Assembly (NCBI RefSeq): GCF_041261205.1
Contig: NZ_JBGCCH010000020.1
Location: forward strand, 1-64,000
Source of the DNA: Catenulispora sp. MAP5-51
Lineage (GTDB): Bacteria > Actinomycetota > Actinomycetes > Streptomycetales > Catenulisporaceae
DNA: 64,000 nucleotides
Direction: 5' to 3'
Shown here: piece after piece, positions 25,859 through 34,600 of the stretch
Layout: every line of letters begins with the position of its first letter
How positions within the stretch are numbered: position 1 is the first letter of the stretch
Made by a program: the position numbers and the translations under genes
Notes under the pieces: model-generated
Told to the model about the DNA's origin: nothing
The model's database searches: none
What the model saw: the letters and a program-made list of their open reading frames with translations, nothing else

Positions 25859-28660
25859 CTATCGCGCTTCCAACAGATCGCGGAGCTGATGTCGGCTGCT
25901 GATACCGAGCTTGGGATACACGTTGTACAAGTGCGATCCCACCGTGCGGGGCGAAAGATAAAGCTGCTCACCGATCTCACGATTCGACAGGCCGCCAGCG
26001 GCCAGCTGGACTATCTGCCGTTGCTGAGCGGTCAGCCCGGACAGCGCGGCGACAGGTTCGGCGTCCGGAGCCATCGCCACTCCGCTGGCGCGCAGTTCGC
26101 CGCGGATCGCGTCGATCAGCGCGGCGGCGCCGAGTTGCTCGGCGGTTTCCAAGGCGGCCGCCAGTTGCTCCCTTGCCTCGCAGACCCGGCGGCAGCGGCG
26201 CAGCCACAGCGCGTAGCTCAGGCGTGTCTGGGCACGCTCCAGCGGCCACTGCTCGCCGGCGGGATTCACCAGCGCGAGTTGAAAGCTCTGCTCCGGATCC
26301 ACGGCTGGATCGACGAGGGCGGCGGCGTGATGCATCAAGAGAGTCATGCGTGTGGTGGGCCGCCGGTCGAGCTGTGCCCGCACCCGCTCCAGTATTTCCG
26401 CGGCCTCCTGCTGCCGACCTGTCCGGACAGCTGCGACGGCGAGTTCCGCGACGGCGCGTGGAGACAAGTGCGGATGTGCAGGCTCACCTTCGAGAGTGAA
26501 CAGGCTGCGGAGCCATCGGAAGGCCCCGCCCCAGTCCGCCTGCGCCGTGGCGGCCGTTGCGCGGGCCCGGGCCAGTCGCGCCCGGGTCGCGCCGTTCTCG
26601 TCGATGGCCGCGACGTGACCGGTGTCCTCAGCGGAGCAAGCGTCGTCGGACACGGTCTGCCCGCGCAGTGCGCGCAGAGTCGCGCTGAGCGCGCGCATGT
26701 CGCCGGCGACCCGGCTCGCCCCGATCACCGCGGCCTCGTCCTCAGCCGATTCGGCCACCGCCGAGGCCTCGATCCAACGGCCGGTGGCCAGCAGGGTGTC
26801 CACCAGCGGTGCCAGCAGCCAGGCGCGCATTCCGAACGCCGAACGGGAACGCAGGTGCTCGTCGGCGCGGCGGAACTGTTCCAGGCAGGTGTCGGGTTCG
26901 TCGGCGTAATAGGCCGTCGATCCCACGGCGAGCCTGCGAACGACGCGGTCCGGGGGATCGGTCATGGCCGCGAACCGCGGCTGGTCGAGTCGCCGGAGGA
27001 TCGCGGTGGCCAAGCTGTGCTGTGCCACGGCCATCACGTACGCGGTGAGTGCCGATCGTGCTTGCGAGCTTTCGAGTGGCCGCATCATCCGTTGCCCGGT
27101 AGGCCTTGTGTTCCCGGCCGCTTCTGCCCGGGCGAGCATTTTCGGGATCCGCTCGTGATGCTCCGGCAGACCGGACTGGTCGGCGATGCCGGATGCCACC
27201 GCCGCCACGGCGAGCGCCAGTCGGCTGTCCATCTCGGGGCAGTTGTCGGAAGCATCGAGGAGCAGGTCGAAGGCCTCCTTCTGATGAGAAGCCGCCGACA
27301 GCGTCGCGGCCACCGCGCAGGCCGCGGCGCATCCCAGGACGGGATCATCGTTGCAGCGGACGAAATCCTCGTGCAACGCCCGCACCCAGTCCCAGTCCCC
27401 TACTGCGGCGGCGGCTGTCAGGGCTTCGGCGAGCAGGATGGCACGGTCCGCACCGACGGCGAGTCCTGCGGCCTTCTCCAGAGCGCGCCCGGCGGCGAAC
27501 CCGTCACCGCCGTCCCAAGCCGCCTCGCCGAGCTTGCGCGCGACTCGGTTGTCGGTGCCCAGCGTCGCGGCGGCCGTATGCCATGCCTGCGACGCGGAGC
27601 CGTCGAGGCCGGCCGCGGCCAAGTCCCGATGAGCCTGATGGAGATCCGATACCGGCTGCCGAGAAGCCGCGACGCTGCGGCCGAGCGGATGCCGGAAGAC
27701 GATGAGCCCGTCCACGACCGTGATGACGCCGGCCGCCTCGGCCGGGGCCCAGACGCCGAGATCGTCGGTACCCAGCGCGGCCATGACGGCCGAGATGTCT
27801 TCGCCCGGTACCGCGATCGCCGCGTAGAGCAGAGCGCGTCGGGTCTGCGGCGGCAGTCGACGGATCCGTTCCCGGAGTCCGGATCCGACCCGCGCGTGAT
27901 CCGACAGCACCGCGGCAACCGAAGCCCGATTGTCGGCCGGCTCCTCGCCGCGGCACAGTTCCAGCAGCGCCGCCGGATTCCCCGCAGCCTGCTGGAGTGT
28001 CTCCAGCCGCCTCCGACCGGCGGGCGCGCCGGGCTGCGCGTCCAGCAGCGTCGCGGCCCACCGAGGGCCGACCGGCCCCAGACGCAGGATTTCCGTCTGG
28101 GAGGGCAGGCAAGGTGGGACAGCATCACCGCGCGCCGCGAAGAGCACCGACACGCGGTGATCCGAGCTGTGCCGCGCCAACCAGCACAGGGCAGTCAGGG
28201 ACGACTGGTCGCCGTCTTGGACGTCGTCGACCACGATCAGGGTCCAATGCGGACCGTTCATCCGGCTCAGCAGCGCTCGCGCGGCCGCCACGCTCCGTAT
28301 GCGATGCGGAGTCTGGGCCGAGCCGTGCGACGCCTCTCCCGGGGAACCGGCGAGCAAGCGGCGCAGGGTGGCGAACGGAACGTGCTTCTCGGCGATCCAG
28401 CACTGTGTGGACAGCACCTGAACGCCTTCGCCGGCGGCCTGCTCGGCGACGGCCCGCAGGAGTCGCGTCCTGCCTATGCCTTCCTCACCGAGCACGAGAA
28501 CGATGCGGGAGTCGCCTTGAGACTGCCGAACCCGGCCGAGAATCGCCTTCAGTTCGGCATCGCGGCCCACAAGGCGGTCCCCGGGTGCGCGACGTCGTCC
28601 GTCGCGACCGGCGTCTGCCGCCGACCCGTCTGCAGCCGACCCGTCTGCCGTCTCGATCAT
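25859..28660 (-). CDS. LAL-type LuxR regulator with altered Walker A
   Basis: The product is about 933 aa from the ATG at 28660 (preceded by GAGG); the frame is open to 28819. The N-terminal ATPase has VLVLGEEGIGRTRLL, where the Walker A Lys is Arg (codon AGG), and Walker B TLIVVDDVQDGD. The middle is TPR-like helical. The C-terminal LuxR helix-turn-helix is LTAQQRQIVQLAAGGLSNREIGEQLYLSPRTVGSHLYNVYPKL. The Lys to Arg change usually abolishes ATP hydrolysis, so this regulator may work without it. It is divergent from the LAL gene at 28865. Confidence 0.85.
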   Translation of the reverse strand: MIETADGSAADGSAADAGRDGRRRAPGDRLVGRDAELKAILGRVRQSQGDSRIVLVLGEEGIGRTRLLRAVAEQAAGEGVQVLSTQCWIAEKHVPFATLRRLLAGSPGEASHGSAQTPHRIRSVAAARALLSRMNGPHWTLIVVDDVQDGDQSSLTALCWLARHSSDHRVSVLFAARGDAVPPCLPSQTEILRLGPVGPRWAATLLDAQPGAPAGRRRLETLQQAAGNPAALLELCRGEEPADNRASVAAVLSDHARVGSGLRERIRRLPPQTRRALLYAAIAVPGEDISAVMAALGTDDLGVWAPAEAAGVITVVDGLIVFRHPLGRSVAASRQPVSDLHQAHRDLAAAGLDGSASQAWHTAAATLGTDNRVARKLGEAAWDGGDGFAAGRALEKAAGLAVGADRAILLAEALTAAAAVGDWDWVRALHEDFVRCNDDPVLGCAAACAVAATLSAASHQKEAFDLLLDASDNCPEMDSRLALAVAAVASGIADQSGLPEHHERIPKMLARAEAAGNTRPTGQRMMRPLESSQARSALTAYVMAVAQHSLATAILRRLDQPRFAAMTDPPDRVVRRLAVGSTAYYADEPDTCLEQFRRADEHLRSRSAFGMRAWLLAPLVDTLLATGRWIEASAVAESAEDEAAVIGASRVAGDMRALSATLRALRGQTVSDDACSAEDTGHVAAIDENGATRARLARARATAATAQADWGGAFRWLRSLFTLEGEPAHPHLSPRAVAELAVAAVRTGRQQEAAEILERVRAQLDRRPTTRMTLLMHHAAALVDPAVDPEQSFQLALVNPAGEQWPLERAQTRLSYALWLRRCRRVCEAREQLAAALETAEQLGAAALIDAIRGELRASGVAMAPDAEPVAALSGLTAQQRQIVQLAAGGLSNREIGEQLYLSPRTVGSHLYNVYPKLGISSRHQLRDLLEAR

Positions 28661-28864
28661 CGCCTCGCGTGCTCCAGATCTGCTCCGTCTCCGGCGGCCG
28701 GACAGCGCCTGGCCGGTGTCGTCGATTCTTCCGGCGCCCACGATCGGCGCGCATCTGGCAAATGACCAGTCGCCGTGGTCGACGGGCTTGGCGCTGCGGC
28801 CGAGCGGTCCGGCTGGCACGATGGCCGCTCACGCAAGATCATGGTTGTGGAATCGAGGAGCTTC

Positions 28865-31648
28865 GTGGAAGCCGGGATCGACCACCAGTCCGCGCACCCG
28901 ATCCTGGGGCGTGACCGGGAGCTGTCATGGCTGGCGCGCCTGGTGGACGCCGCTGACGGCGCAGACGACCCGAAGGTCCTGGTTCTCACCGGGGCGCCCG
29001 GCGTCGGCAAGAGCACCTTGGTGGATTGGACGGCTGAGCAGGGGCGAGCGCGGAGAATAGGCGTGCTGCGGGTCCGCGGCAGCGAGGCAGAAGCCGACCT
29101 GTGTTTCGCGGCCGTCCACCAACTGCTGCGTCCACTGCTGCCCGAAGCCGAGGGGTTGCCCGAAAAGGCTCGCGCGGCACTGCGCGGCGCGTTCGGCATC
29201 GACGGGGCCGAGGCCGCCGTCGATCCGCTGCAGCTGCGTTTCGCCGTGGCCGCGCTGCTGTCCCAGGCGGCGAAGCGGCAGGCGCTGCTGCTCCTGATTG
29301 ACGACGCCCAGTGGGTCGACCGAGGATCTCTCGACATCCTCTCCTTCCTCGCCCGGCGCCTGGACGGCGAACCGACCGCACTGTTGGTCGCCTCTCGCGA
29401 GGAATCGGTGCCGGACCGCTTCGACCGGGACTTCCCGCACCTGGTCGCCGAACCGCTCGACCGGGCTGCCGCCAGCCGGCTCTTGGACTCCCAGCCCGAA
29501 CCGCCGCGGGGACGGCTGCGAGCGCAGATCCTGGAGCAGGCCGCGGGCAACCCGCTGGCGCTGATCGAGTTGGCCCGGGCGGTCGCGGAAACCGACGGGG
29601 CAGACCTCGACCGCGCCGAGACTTTGCCGTTGACGAAGCGCCTGGAGGACTTGTTCGCCGCCGACCTGTCGGCGCTGCCGCCGCGGACACGCAGAGCACT
29701 GCTTCTCGTCGCTGCCGGCGCCACCCGGTGGCCCGATCTGCTGCGCGCCGATCCGGAACTCCGAACAGATCGGGCGTTGGAGCCCGCTGAACGTGTCGGT
29801 CTGGTGCGAGTCGAAGGCGGACACCTGGTTCTGCGGCACCCGCTTGTCCGCTCGGCCGTCTATCAGCGTGCTTCGTTCAGCGAGCGCCGATCGGCACACC
29901 TCGCGCTGGCGGCGGCCTTCGTCGACGAGCCCGACCGCCGCGCCTGGAACCTGGCCGCGGCAGCCGTGGACCAGGACGAGACGGTCGCGTCCGCGCTGGC
30001 CGACAGCGCCGATCGCGCCCGCGGCCGGGGCGGCCAGGCGGCGGCGGCGGCCGCCCTGGAACGGGCGGCGGAGCTCACCCCGGATCCTGAGACGCGCGCA
30101 CGGCGTCTGCTGGCCGCAGCCCAGTCCGCCATGTTCGCCGGTTATCCGCAGTGGGTCAGCGACCTGGCCGCGCGAGCCGATCAGATCACGCGGGATCCAG
30201 TGGTGCGGGCGCACGCCGCGATGTCGGGCGGGTGGGCACTGGGCGTCACGCTCCGCCACGACGACGCGCTGGCCCTGCTGCTCCCCGCCGCCGAGCGAAT
30301 CGCGGCCGTCGACCCCGGCTTGGCCTGCGGAACGCTGGCGGTAGCGGCGACGTCCGTCTACAACTCCGGTACCTCGCCCCACCGGTCCGAACTGCTCCGT
30401 ATCTATGACCTGTTGCCGGAAGCGGGCCATTCGGTTGCCAGCGCGTGGGCATTGGCCGGAACCGAACCCCATACCCGTCGCCGTCAGGCCCTGGAACTGG
30501 TCGACGGTGCCGAAGCTGTTCTGGACCGGGATTCACTGGCGGACCACATCACGCTCGGGGCCGCCGCGTGGATCCTGGACCGGACCGAGGCCGGAGCGCG
30601 CCTGCTCGGCCTGGCCATGGACCAGCTGCGGCGGGCCGGCGCCAGCGGCACGGACGCGACCGCCGCCCAGGCACTGGCCCTGGCACGATTCGAAGGCGGC
30701 GCGTGGGCCGCGGCGCACAGCAATGCCGAAGACGCGATGCGGATGGCCGCCGAGGCCGGAGCTGACAACGTCACCATCGGCTCGCGCATTCTGCTGGCCA
30801 CTCTCCAGGCACTGCGCGGCGACCATGGCGCCGCTCGCTCCCAGGCGCTCGCCGCGGTCCAGGGCGTCGATCTGCGCGCGTCCCGAAGCCTGCACGTGCG
30901 GTACCGCCACGCCCTGGGACTTGCCGCCATGGTCGAGGGCGACCACGTCGCCGCCTACGAGCAGCTTCGCAGCACCTTCACTCGCGATTTCGTGCCCGCG
31001 CCGATCCACTACCACGCCTCGGTGTACTGCCTCGGAGATCTTGCCGGGGCCGCGGTCCGCGTCGGCCGGGCCGAGGAGGTGCGCGCCGTTCTGAAGGCGA
31101 CCGAAGCGGGGCTTGGGCCCGACAGGTCGCCGCGGGTGGATGCGATCATGAATCGCGCGGCCGCGCTGCTGAGCGAGACGGACTCCGACATCGCCGAGCG
31201 TTATTTCCTGGCGGCGCTGGAAGACCCGGCCTGCACCATGTGGCCTTTCGAGCACGCCCTGGTCCAGCTCGATTTCGGGGAATGGCTACGGCGGCGGCGG
31301 CGAACCGCCGATGCCCGGCCACGGCTGGGCACGGCCCTGGAGATCTTCGAGCGGCTCGACGCCCGGCCGTGGTCACGACGTGCCGCGTCCGAGCTGCGGG
31401 TCGCGGGCGGTCCCACGCCCGCCGCCCAGCCCGAGGAAGCGGGCCCGGATGCACGCCTGACCCTGCAGGAAAGGCAGATCGCCGAGTTGGCGGCGCAGGG
31501 GCTCACCAACCGCGACATCGCGGCCCAGCTCTACCTGTCGCCGCGCACCGTCGGGTACCACTTGCACAAGATCTTCCCCAAGCTGGGCGTCCGGAACCGG
31601 GCCCAGCTGCGGGACGCTCTCACCGAGCTGCCGCCGGCGACCGATTAG
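28865..31648 (+). CDS. LAL-type LuxR regulator with AAA ATPase
   Basis: The product is about 927 aa from GTG 28865 (GAGGAG four bases upstream); ATG 28841 and GTG 28775 are alternative in-frame starts. Walker A is intact (LTGAPGVGKSTLVDW, near residue 40) and Walker B is LLLLIDDAQWVD. Long helical repeats follow. The C-terminal LuxR helix-turn-helix is LTLQERQIAELAAQGLTNRDIAAQLYLSPRTVGYHLHKIFPKLGV. It is head to head with the LAL gene at 25859 and convergent with the hydrolase at 31677. Confidence 0.9.
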   Translation: MEAGIDHQSAHPILGRDRELSWLARLVDAADGADDPKVLVLTGAPGVGKSTLVDWTAEQGRARRIGVLRVRGSEAEADLCFAAVHQLLRPLLPEAEGLPEKARAALRGAFGIDGAEAAVDPLQLRFAVAALLSQAAKRQALLLLIDDAQWVDRGSLDILSFLARRLDGEPTALLVASREESVPDRFDRDFPHLVAEPLDRAAASRLLDSQPEPPRGRLRAQILEQAAGNPLALIELARAVAETDGADLDRAETLPLTKRLEDLFAADLSALPPRTRRALLLVAAGATRWPDLLRADPELRTDRALEPAERVGLVRVEGGHLVLRHPLVRSAVYQRASFSERRSAHLALAAAFVDEPDRRAWNLAAAAVDQDETVASALADSADRARGRGGQAAAAAALERAAELTPDPETRARRLLAAAQSAMFAGYPQWVSDLAARADQITRDPVVRAHAAMSGGWALGVTLRHDDALALLLPAAERIAAVDPGLACGTLAVAATSVYNSGTSPHRSELLRIYDLLPEAGHSVASAWALAGTEPHTRRRQALELVDGAEAVLDRDSLADHITLGAAAWILDRTEAGARLLGLAMDQLRRAGASGTDATAAQALALARFEGGAWAAAHSNAEDAMRMAAEAGADNVTIGSRILLATLQALRGDHGAARSQALAAVQGVDLRASRSLHVRYRHALGLAAMVEGDHVAAYEQLRSTFTRDFVPAPIHYHASVYCLGDLAGAAVRVGRAEEVRAVLKATEAGLGPDRSPRVDAIMNRAAALLSETDSDIAERYFLAALEDPACTMWPFEHALVQLDFGEWLRRRRRTADARPRLGTALEIFERLDARPWSRRAASELRVAGGPTPAAQPEEAGPDARLTLQERQIAELAAQGLTNRDIAAQLYLSPRTVGYHLHKIFPKLGVRNRAQLRDALTELPPATD

Positions 31649-31676
31649 AGCCGCCGGCGCCAGACTCGCGCCGGGA

Positions 31677-32396
31677 TCAGCCGGCGGTGCGCACCGCCTG
31701 AAGGATCACCTCGGCGACGGTCTTCGGCTGCGAGAGCGCGACGGCGTGTGACGCGCCTTCGGCCTCGACCACGGTGGCGCCGGCGCGCTCCGCCCCGAAG
31801 CGCTCCACCTCGGGGTTGATGGCGTGGTCCGCGCCGGCGACGAGCGCCCAGGCCGGCTTGGTCTTCCAGGCGGCGGCTGAGGCCTTCTCGGCGAAGGCGT
31901 CGGCGGCGAGCGGGCGCTGCGCCACGGCGAGAACCTTCGTCACTTCTTCGGCGACGTCGGCGGCGAAGACCGACGGGAAGGCCTCGGCCGTGATGCTGAC
32001 CTCGACGGCCGGGTCGCCGCCGGGCACCGGATACGTCCATTCCTTCAGGTTCTCCACCAGCGGGCTGGCCGGGAACCGGCCCTGCAGCTCGCCGAGGCTT
32101 TCGCCCTCTTCCAGGACGTAGGCCGCCACGTAGACGAGTCCGACGACGTTCTCGGCCTGGCCGGCGACGGTGATGACGGCGCCGCCGTAGGAGTGGCCGA
32201 CGAGCACGACCGGCCCGTCGATCTGGGCTGCGACGGCCGACACGTAAGCGGAGTCGGCAGCAAGCCCGCGCAGCGGGTTCGGCGGGGCGATCACTGGCAC
32301 GCCGGCTGCCTGAAGCTCGGCGATGACGCCGGACCAGCTGCCGGCGTCGGCGAACGCGCCGTGGACAAGCACGACGGTGGGTGTAGTCGCGGCCAT
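31677..32396 (-). CDS. Alpha/beta hydrolase, esterase-like
   Basis: The product is 239 aa, cytoplasmic. Start TVVLVHGAFADAGSWSGVI, nucleophile elbow VLVGHSYGGAVIT (Ser), acidic residue in LVAGADHAINPE, and His in EGASHAVALSQP. It is the third member in this window of one small hydrolase family (with 16223 and 20045). An AGGAG lies about eight bases before the ATG. The inverted repeat CCGCCGGC/GCCGGCGG around the convergent stops (31650-31687) may terminate it and the LAL gene. Confidence 0.9.
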   Translation of the reverse strand: MAATTPTVVLVHGAFADAGSWSGVIAELQAAGVPVIAPPNPLRGLAADSAYVSAVAAQIDGPVVLVGHSYGGAVITVAGQAENVVGLVYVAAYVLEEGESLGELQGRFPASPLVENLKEWTYPVPGGDPAVEVSITAEAFPSVFAADVAEEVTKVLAVAQRPLAADAFAEKASAAAWKTKPAWALVAGADHAINPEVERFGAERAGATVVEAEGASHAVALSQPKTVAEVILQAVRTAG

Positions 32397-32618
32397 GGTG
32401 GTGCTCCTTCGCAGGATGAAGTGGTGGAACGGGTTGGTGCGACGAAGCTAGGCGCTGGACGGGGTCCGATTTTGACGCCGGACGCATGGATAGTCGCCGA
32501 CAGCGCACAGCTGGCCGTGCCGTGCGCGTCTGGACCGCGAACGGTGCGCTGGCGGACAAGCCACGGCGCCGAAGATTCCTAGCTTGGTCGGAAAGGACTG
32601 AGCATCGTAAGGAGCGCC

Positions 32619-32949
32619 ATGGCACGGCAGACAGTTGCCGAACAGTACGTCGACCTCCTGGCCCGAGCCGGTGTCCGTCGCATCCACGGTGTCGTCGGCG
32701 ACAGTCTCAACCCGGTCGTGGACGCGGTGCGCCGGCACGGCGAGGTGGAGTGGGTCCAGGTACGGCATGAGGAGGTCGCCGCCTTCGCCGCCGGCGCCGA
32801 GGCTCAGCTGACCGGGCGCCTGGCCGCCTGCGCGGGATCCTGCGGCCCACCACGGAGCCGTGGCCGCGTGGCTCAACCCGAGCGTGTCGAAGGCGGTCAC
32901 CCGCGCCGTTCACATCCCGATCCTGCTGATCCCGGACGCCCGGAAGTGA
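32619..32949 (+). pseudogene. Pyruvate oxidase/TPP-enzyme fragment
   Basis: The first ~70 residues are the N-terminal pyrimidine-binding domain of a thiamine-diphosphate enzyme of the pyruvate oxidase (PoxB) type: [60 protein letters not shown]. The Glu of VRHEE is the conserved cofactor-activating residue. After GSCGP the expected GNLHLINGL is missing; another reading frame then continues as a foreign 3' piece ([17 protein letters not shown] to a stop at 32949). A full enzyme is ~580 aa, so this is a deletion remnant. It has a normal ribosome binding site (AAGGAG). Confidence 0.8.
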
Positions 32950-32992
32950 CGGCGCCTGCGGATCCGAAACCCTGAGAACGAGAAAGGCAGCC

Positions 32993-34351
32993 ATGGCGAC
33001 GCAGTCCAGCCCCCGGCCCGCAATCGACCCCGCCGGGGGCGACGTTCCCGTTGACGCCCCCTCCCGCCAACTGGGTGGCAGCATGCCGGGCTGGCTCGTC
33101 GCGTTGTTCGCCGTCTCAACCGGCGCGACGGTCGCAAACCTCTACTACGCACAGCCACTGCTGTCCACACTGGCCGAGTCGTTCAAGGTCAGCACCGCCA
33201 CGGCGGGGGCGCTGGTGACGGTCACCCAGATCGGCTACGTGCTCGGCATGCTGTTCCTGGTCCCGTTGGGCGACCGGGTGGAGAAGCGGCGCCTGGTCAC
33301 CATCCTGCTCGCCGTCACCGCCCTGGTCATGACCGCTGCCGGCGCGGCGACCGGCTACGCGATGCTCCTGGCCGCCTCCCTGATCAGCGGCGCGACATCG
33401 GTCGTCGCCCAGATCCTGGTGCCGTTCGCCGCAAGCCTGGCGCCGGACCACGCCCGCGGACGGATCATCGGCCGGGTCATGGCCGGCCTGCTCACCGGCA
33501 TCCTGCTCTCACGCACCGTCAGCAGCCTCGTCGCCGGAGCCGCCGGATGGCGCTGCGTGTATCTGGGATCAGCGATTCTGACCGCACTACTCGCCGTCGC
33601 CTTGCGCCTGATCCTGCCGCGGCACCCGGCCACCACAGACCTGTCCTACCACCAGGTGCTGCGCTCGACGGCGCGGCTGGTCCGCTCACATCCCGCCCTT
33701 CTGCGCCGCGGGTTGTACCAAGCCGCGGTCTTCGGATCGTTCAGCGCCTTCTGGACGACGGTGTCCTTCCTGCTCACTGGCCCCCGCTTCCACTACACGA
33801 CGACTGGCGTAGGGCTGTTCGCTTTGGTCGGCGCGGCGGGCGTGGTCGTGGCTCCCGTGGCCGGCCGCTGGGGAGACCGTGGACTGGCCAGCCCCATGAC
33901 CGGGGCGGCGCTCCTCCTCGGAACCCTCGCCTCGGCGCTGACCGGCATCGGCGCACACAACATCGTGCTACTCGCCCTGGCGGCGATCCTTCTGGACATC
34001 GCCGTCCAGACCACGCTGATCCTCGGCCAGCACGTCGTCTACCAACTCGACCCCGCCGCCCGCGCCCGGCTGAACAGCGTATACATCGCCACGTTCTTCG
34101 CCGGAGGCGCAGCAGGATCGCAGCTCGGAACAATCCTGTACCGCGCCGGAGGTTGGGCCGCGGTCGCCTGGCTGAGTGCGGCGCTGCCGCTGGCTGGGCT
34201 GCTCTACTGGATGACCGAGCGCCCCTTGGCCCGCGGGAGTGGCACGAGGCGTATCTTCACCTGGCCGAGCTCGTCCCGCACGGCGGGGTGCGCTACCTGC
34301 TCATCCGGCGCACCGCCACCGCAGACCGGGGCCGGAGCCCAGCGGCGGTAG
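32993..34351 (+). CDS. MFS transporter
   Basis: The product is 452 aa with about 12 membrane helices between residues ~30 and ~415. The motif PLGDRVEKRRLVTILLAV after helix 2 is the MFS loop signature. The helix-1 sequence STGATVANLYYAQPLLSTLAESF is typical of the YgaY-like drug/H+ antiporter group. The last ~40 residues (after LLYWMTERPLARG) turn Ser/Pro/Gly-rich, unlike the family, and may be a frameshifted or replaced tail. The ATG follows GAAAGG. The substrate is unknown. Confidence 0.85.
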   Translation: MATQSSPRPAIDPAGGDVPVDAPSRQLGGSMPGWLVALFAVSTGATVANLYYAQPLLSTLAESFKVSTATAGALVTVTQIGYVLGMLFLVPLGDRVEKRRLVTILLAVTALVMTAAGAATGYAMLLAASLISGATSVVAQILVPFAASLAPDHARGRIIGRVMAGLLTGILLSRTVSSLVAGAAGWRCVYLGSAILTALLAVALRLILPRHPATTDLSYHQVLRSTARLVRSHPALLRRGLYQAAVFGSFSAFWTTVSFLLTGPRFHYTTTGVGLFALVGAAGVVVAPVAGRWGDRGLASPMTGAALLLGTLASALTGIGAHNIVLLALAAILLDIAVQTTLILGQHVVYQLDPAARARLNSVYIATFFAGGAAGSQLGTILYRAGGWAAVAWLSAALPLAGLLYWMTERPLARGSGTRRIFTWPSSSRTAGCATCSSGAPPPQTGAGAQRR

Positions 34352-34381
34352 AACGCCAGCCCGCCGCCTTGAGCTCTCTCG

Positions 34382-34516
34382 GTGACAACTCCCGGTCTGC
34401 ACGAGTTCTTCGCGATGGTTGCGGGCCTCGCCGGAGCGGTGGAGGGTCTGATCTTCGGGGCGATTTCCGGCGGGGGCAAGGATCCGAGCGAGCCGCGCGA
34501 CGCCGGCGACGTGTGA
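34382..34516 (+). CDS. Possible small hydrophobic protein, 44 aa
   Basis: A short frame begins at a GTG (TTPGLHEFFAMVAGLAGAVEGLIFGAISGGG and onward). It has a hydrophobic Gly/Ala-rich segment and an acidic tail, and lies 30 nt after the MFS gene on the same strand. No clear ribosome binding site and no family recognised. It may be a membrane peptide or chance. Confidence 0.25.
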   Translation: MTTPGLHEFFAMVAGLAGAVEGLIFGAISGGGKDPSEPRDAGDV

Positions 34517-34600
34517 GGCAGATCGGCAGCGTGCCGACGCCGGCCCTCGCATAGTCCGCGGGACCGGCGTCGGACGCCTGGGCCGGACGCCCGGCGTGTG

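Noticed and set aside
25826-28765. 979-aa plus-strand frame opposite a LAL gene
   Set aside because: Composition of an antisense frame; the minus strand has clear ATPase and LuxR motifs.
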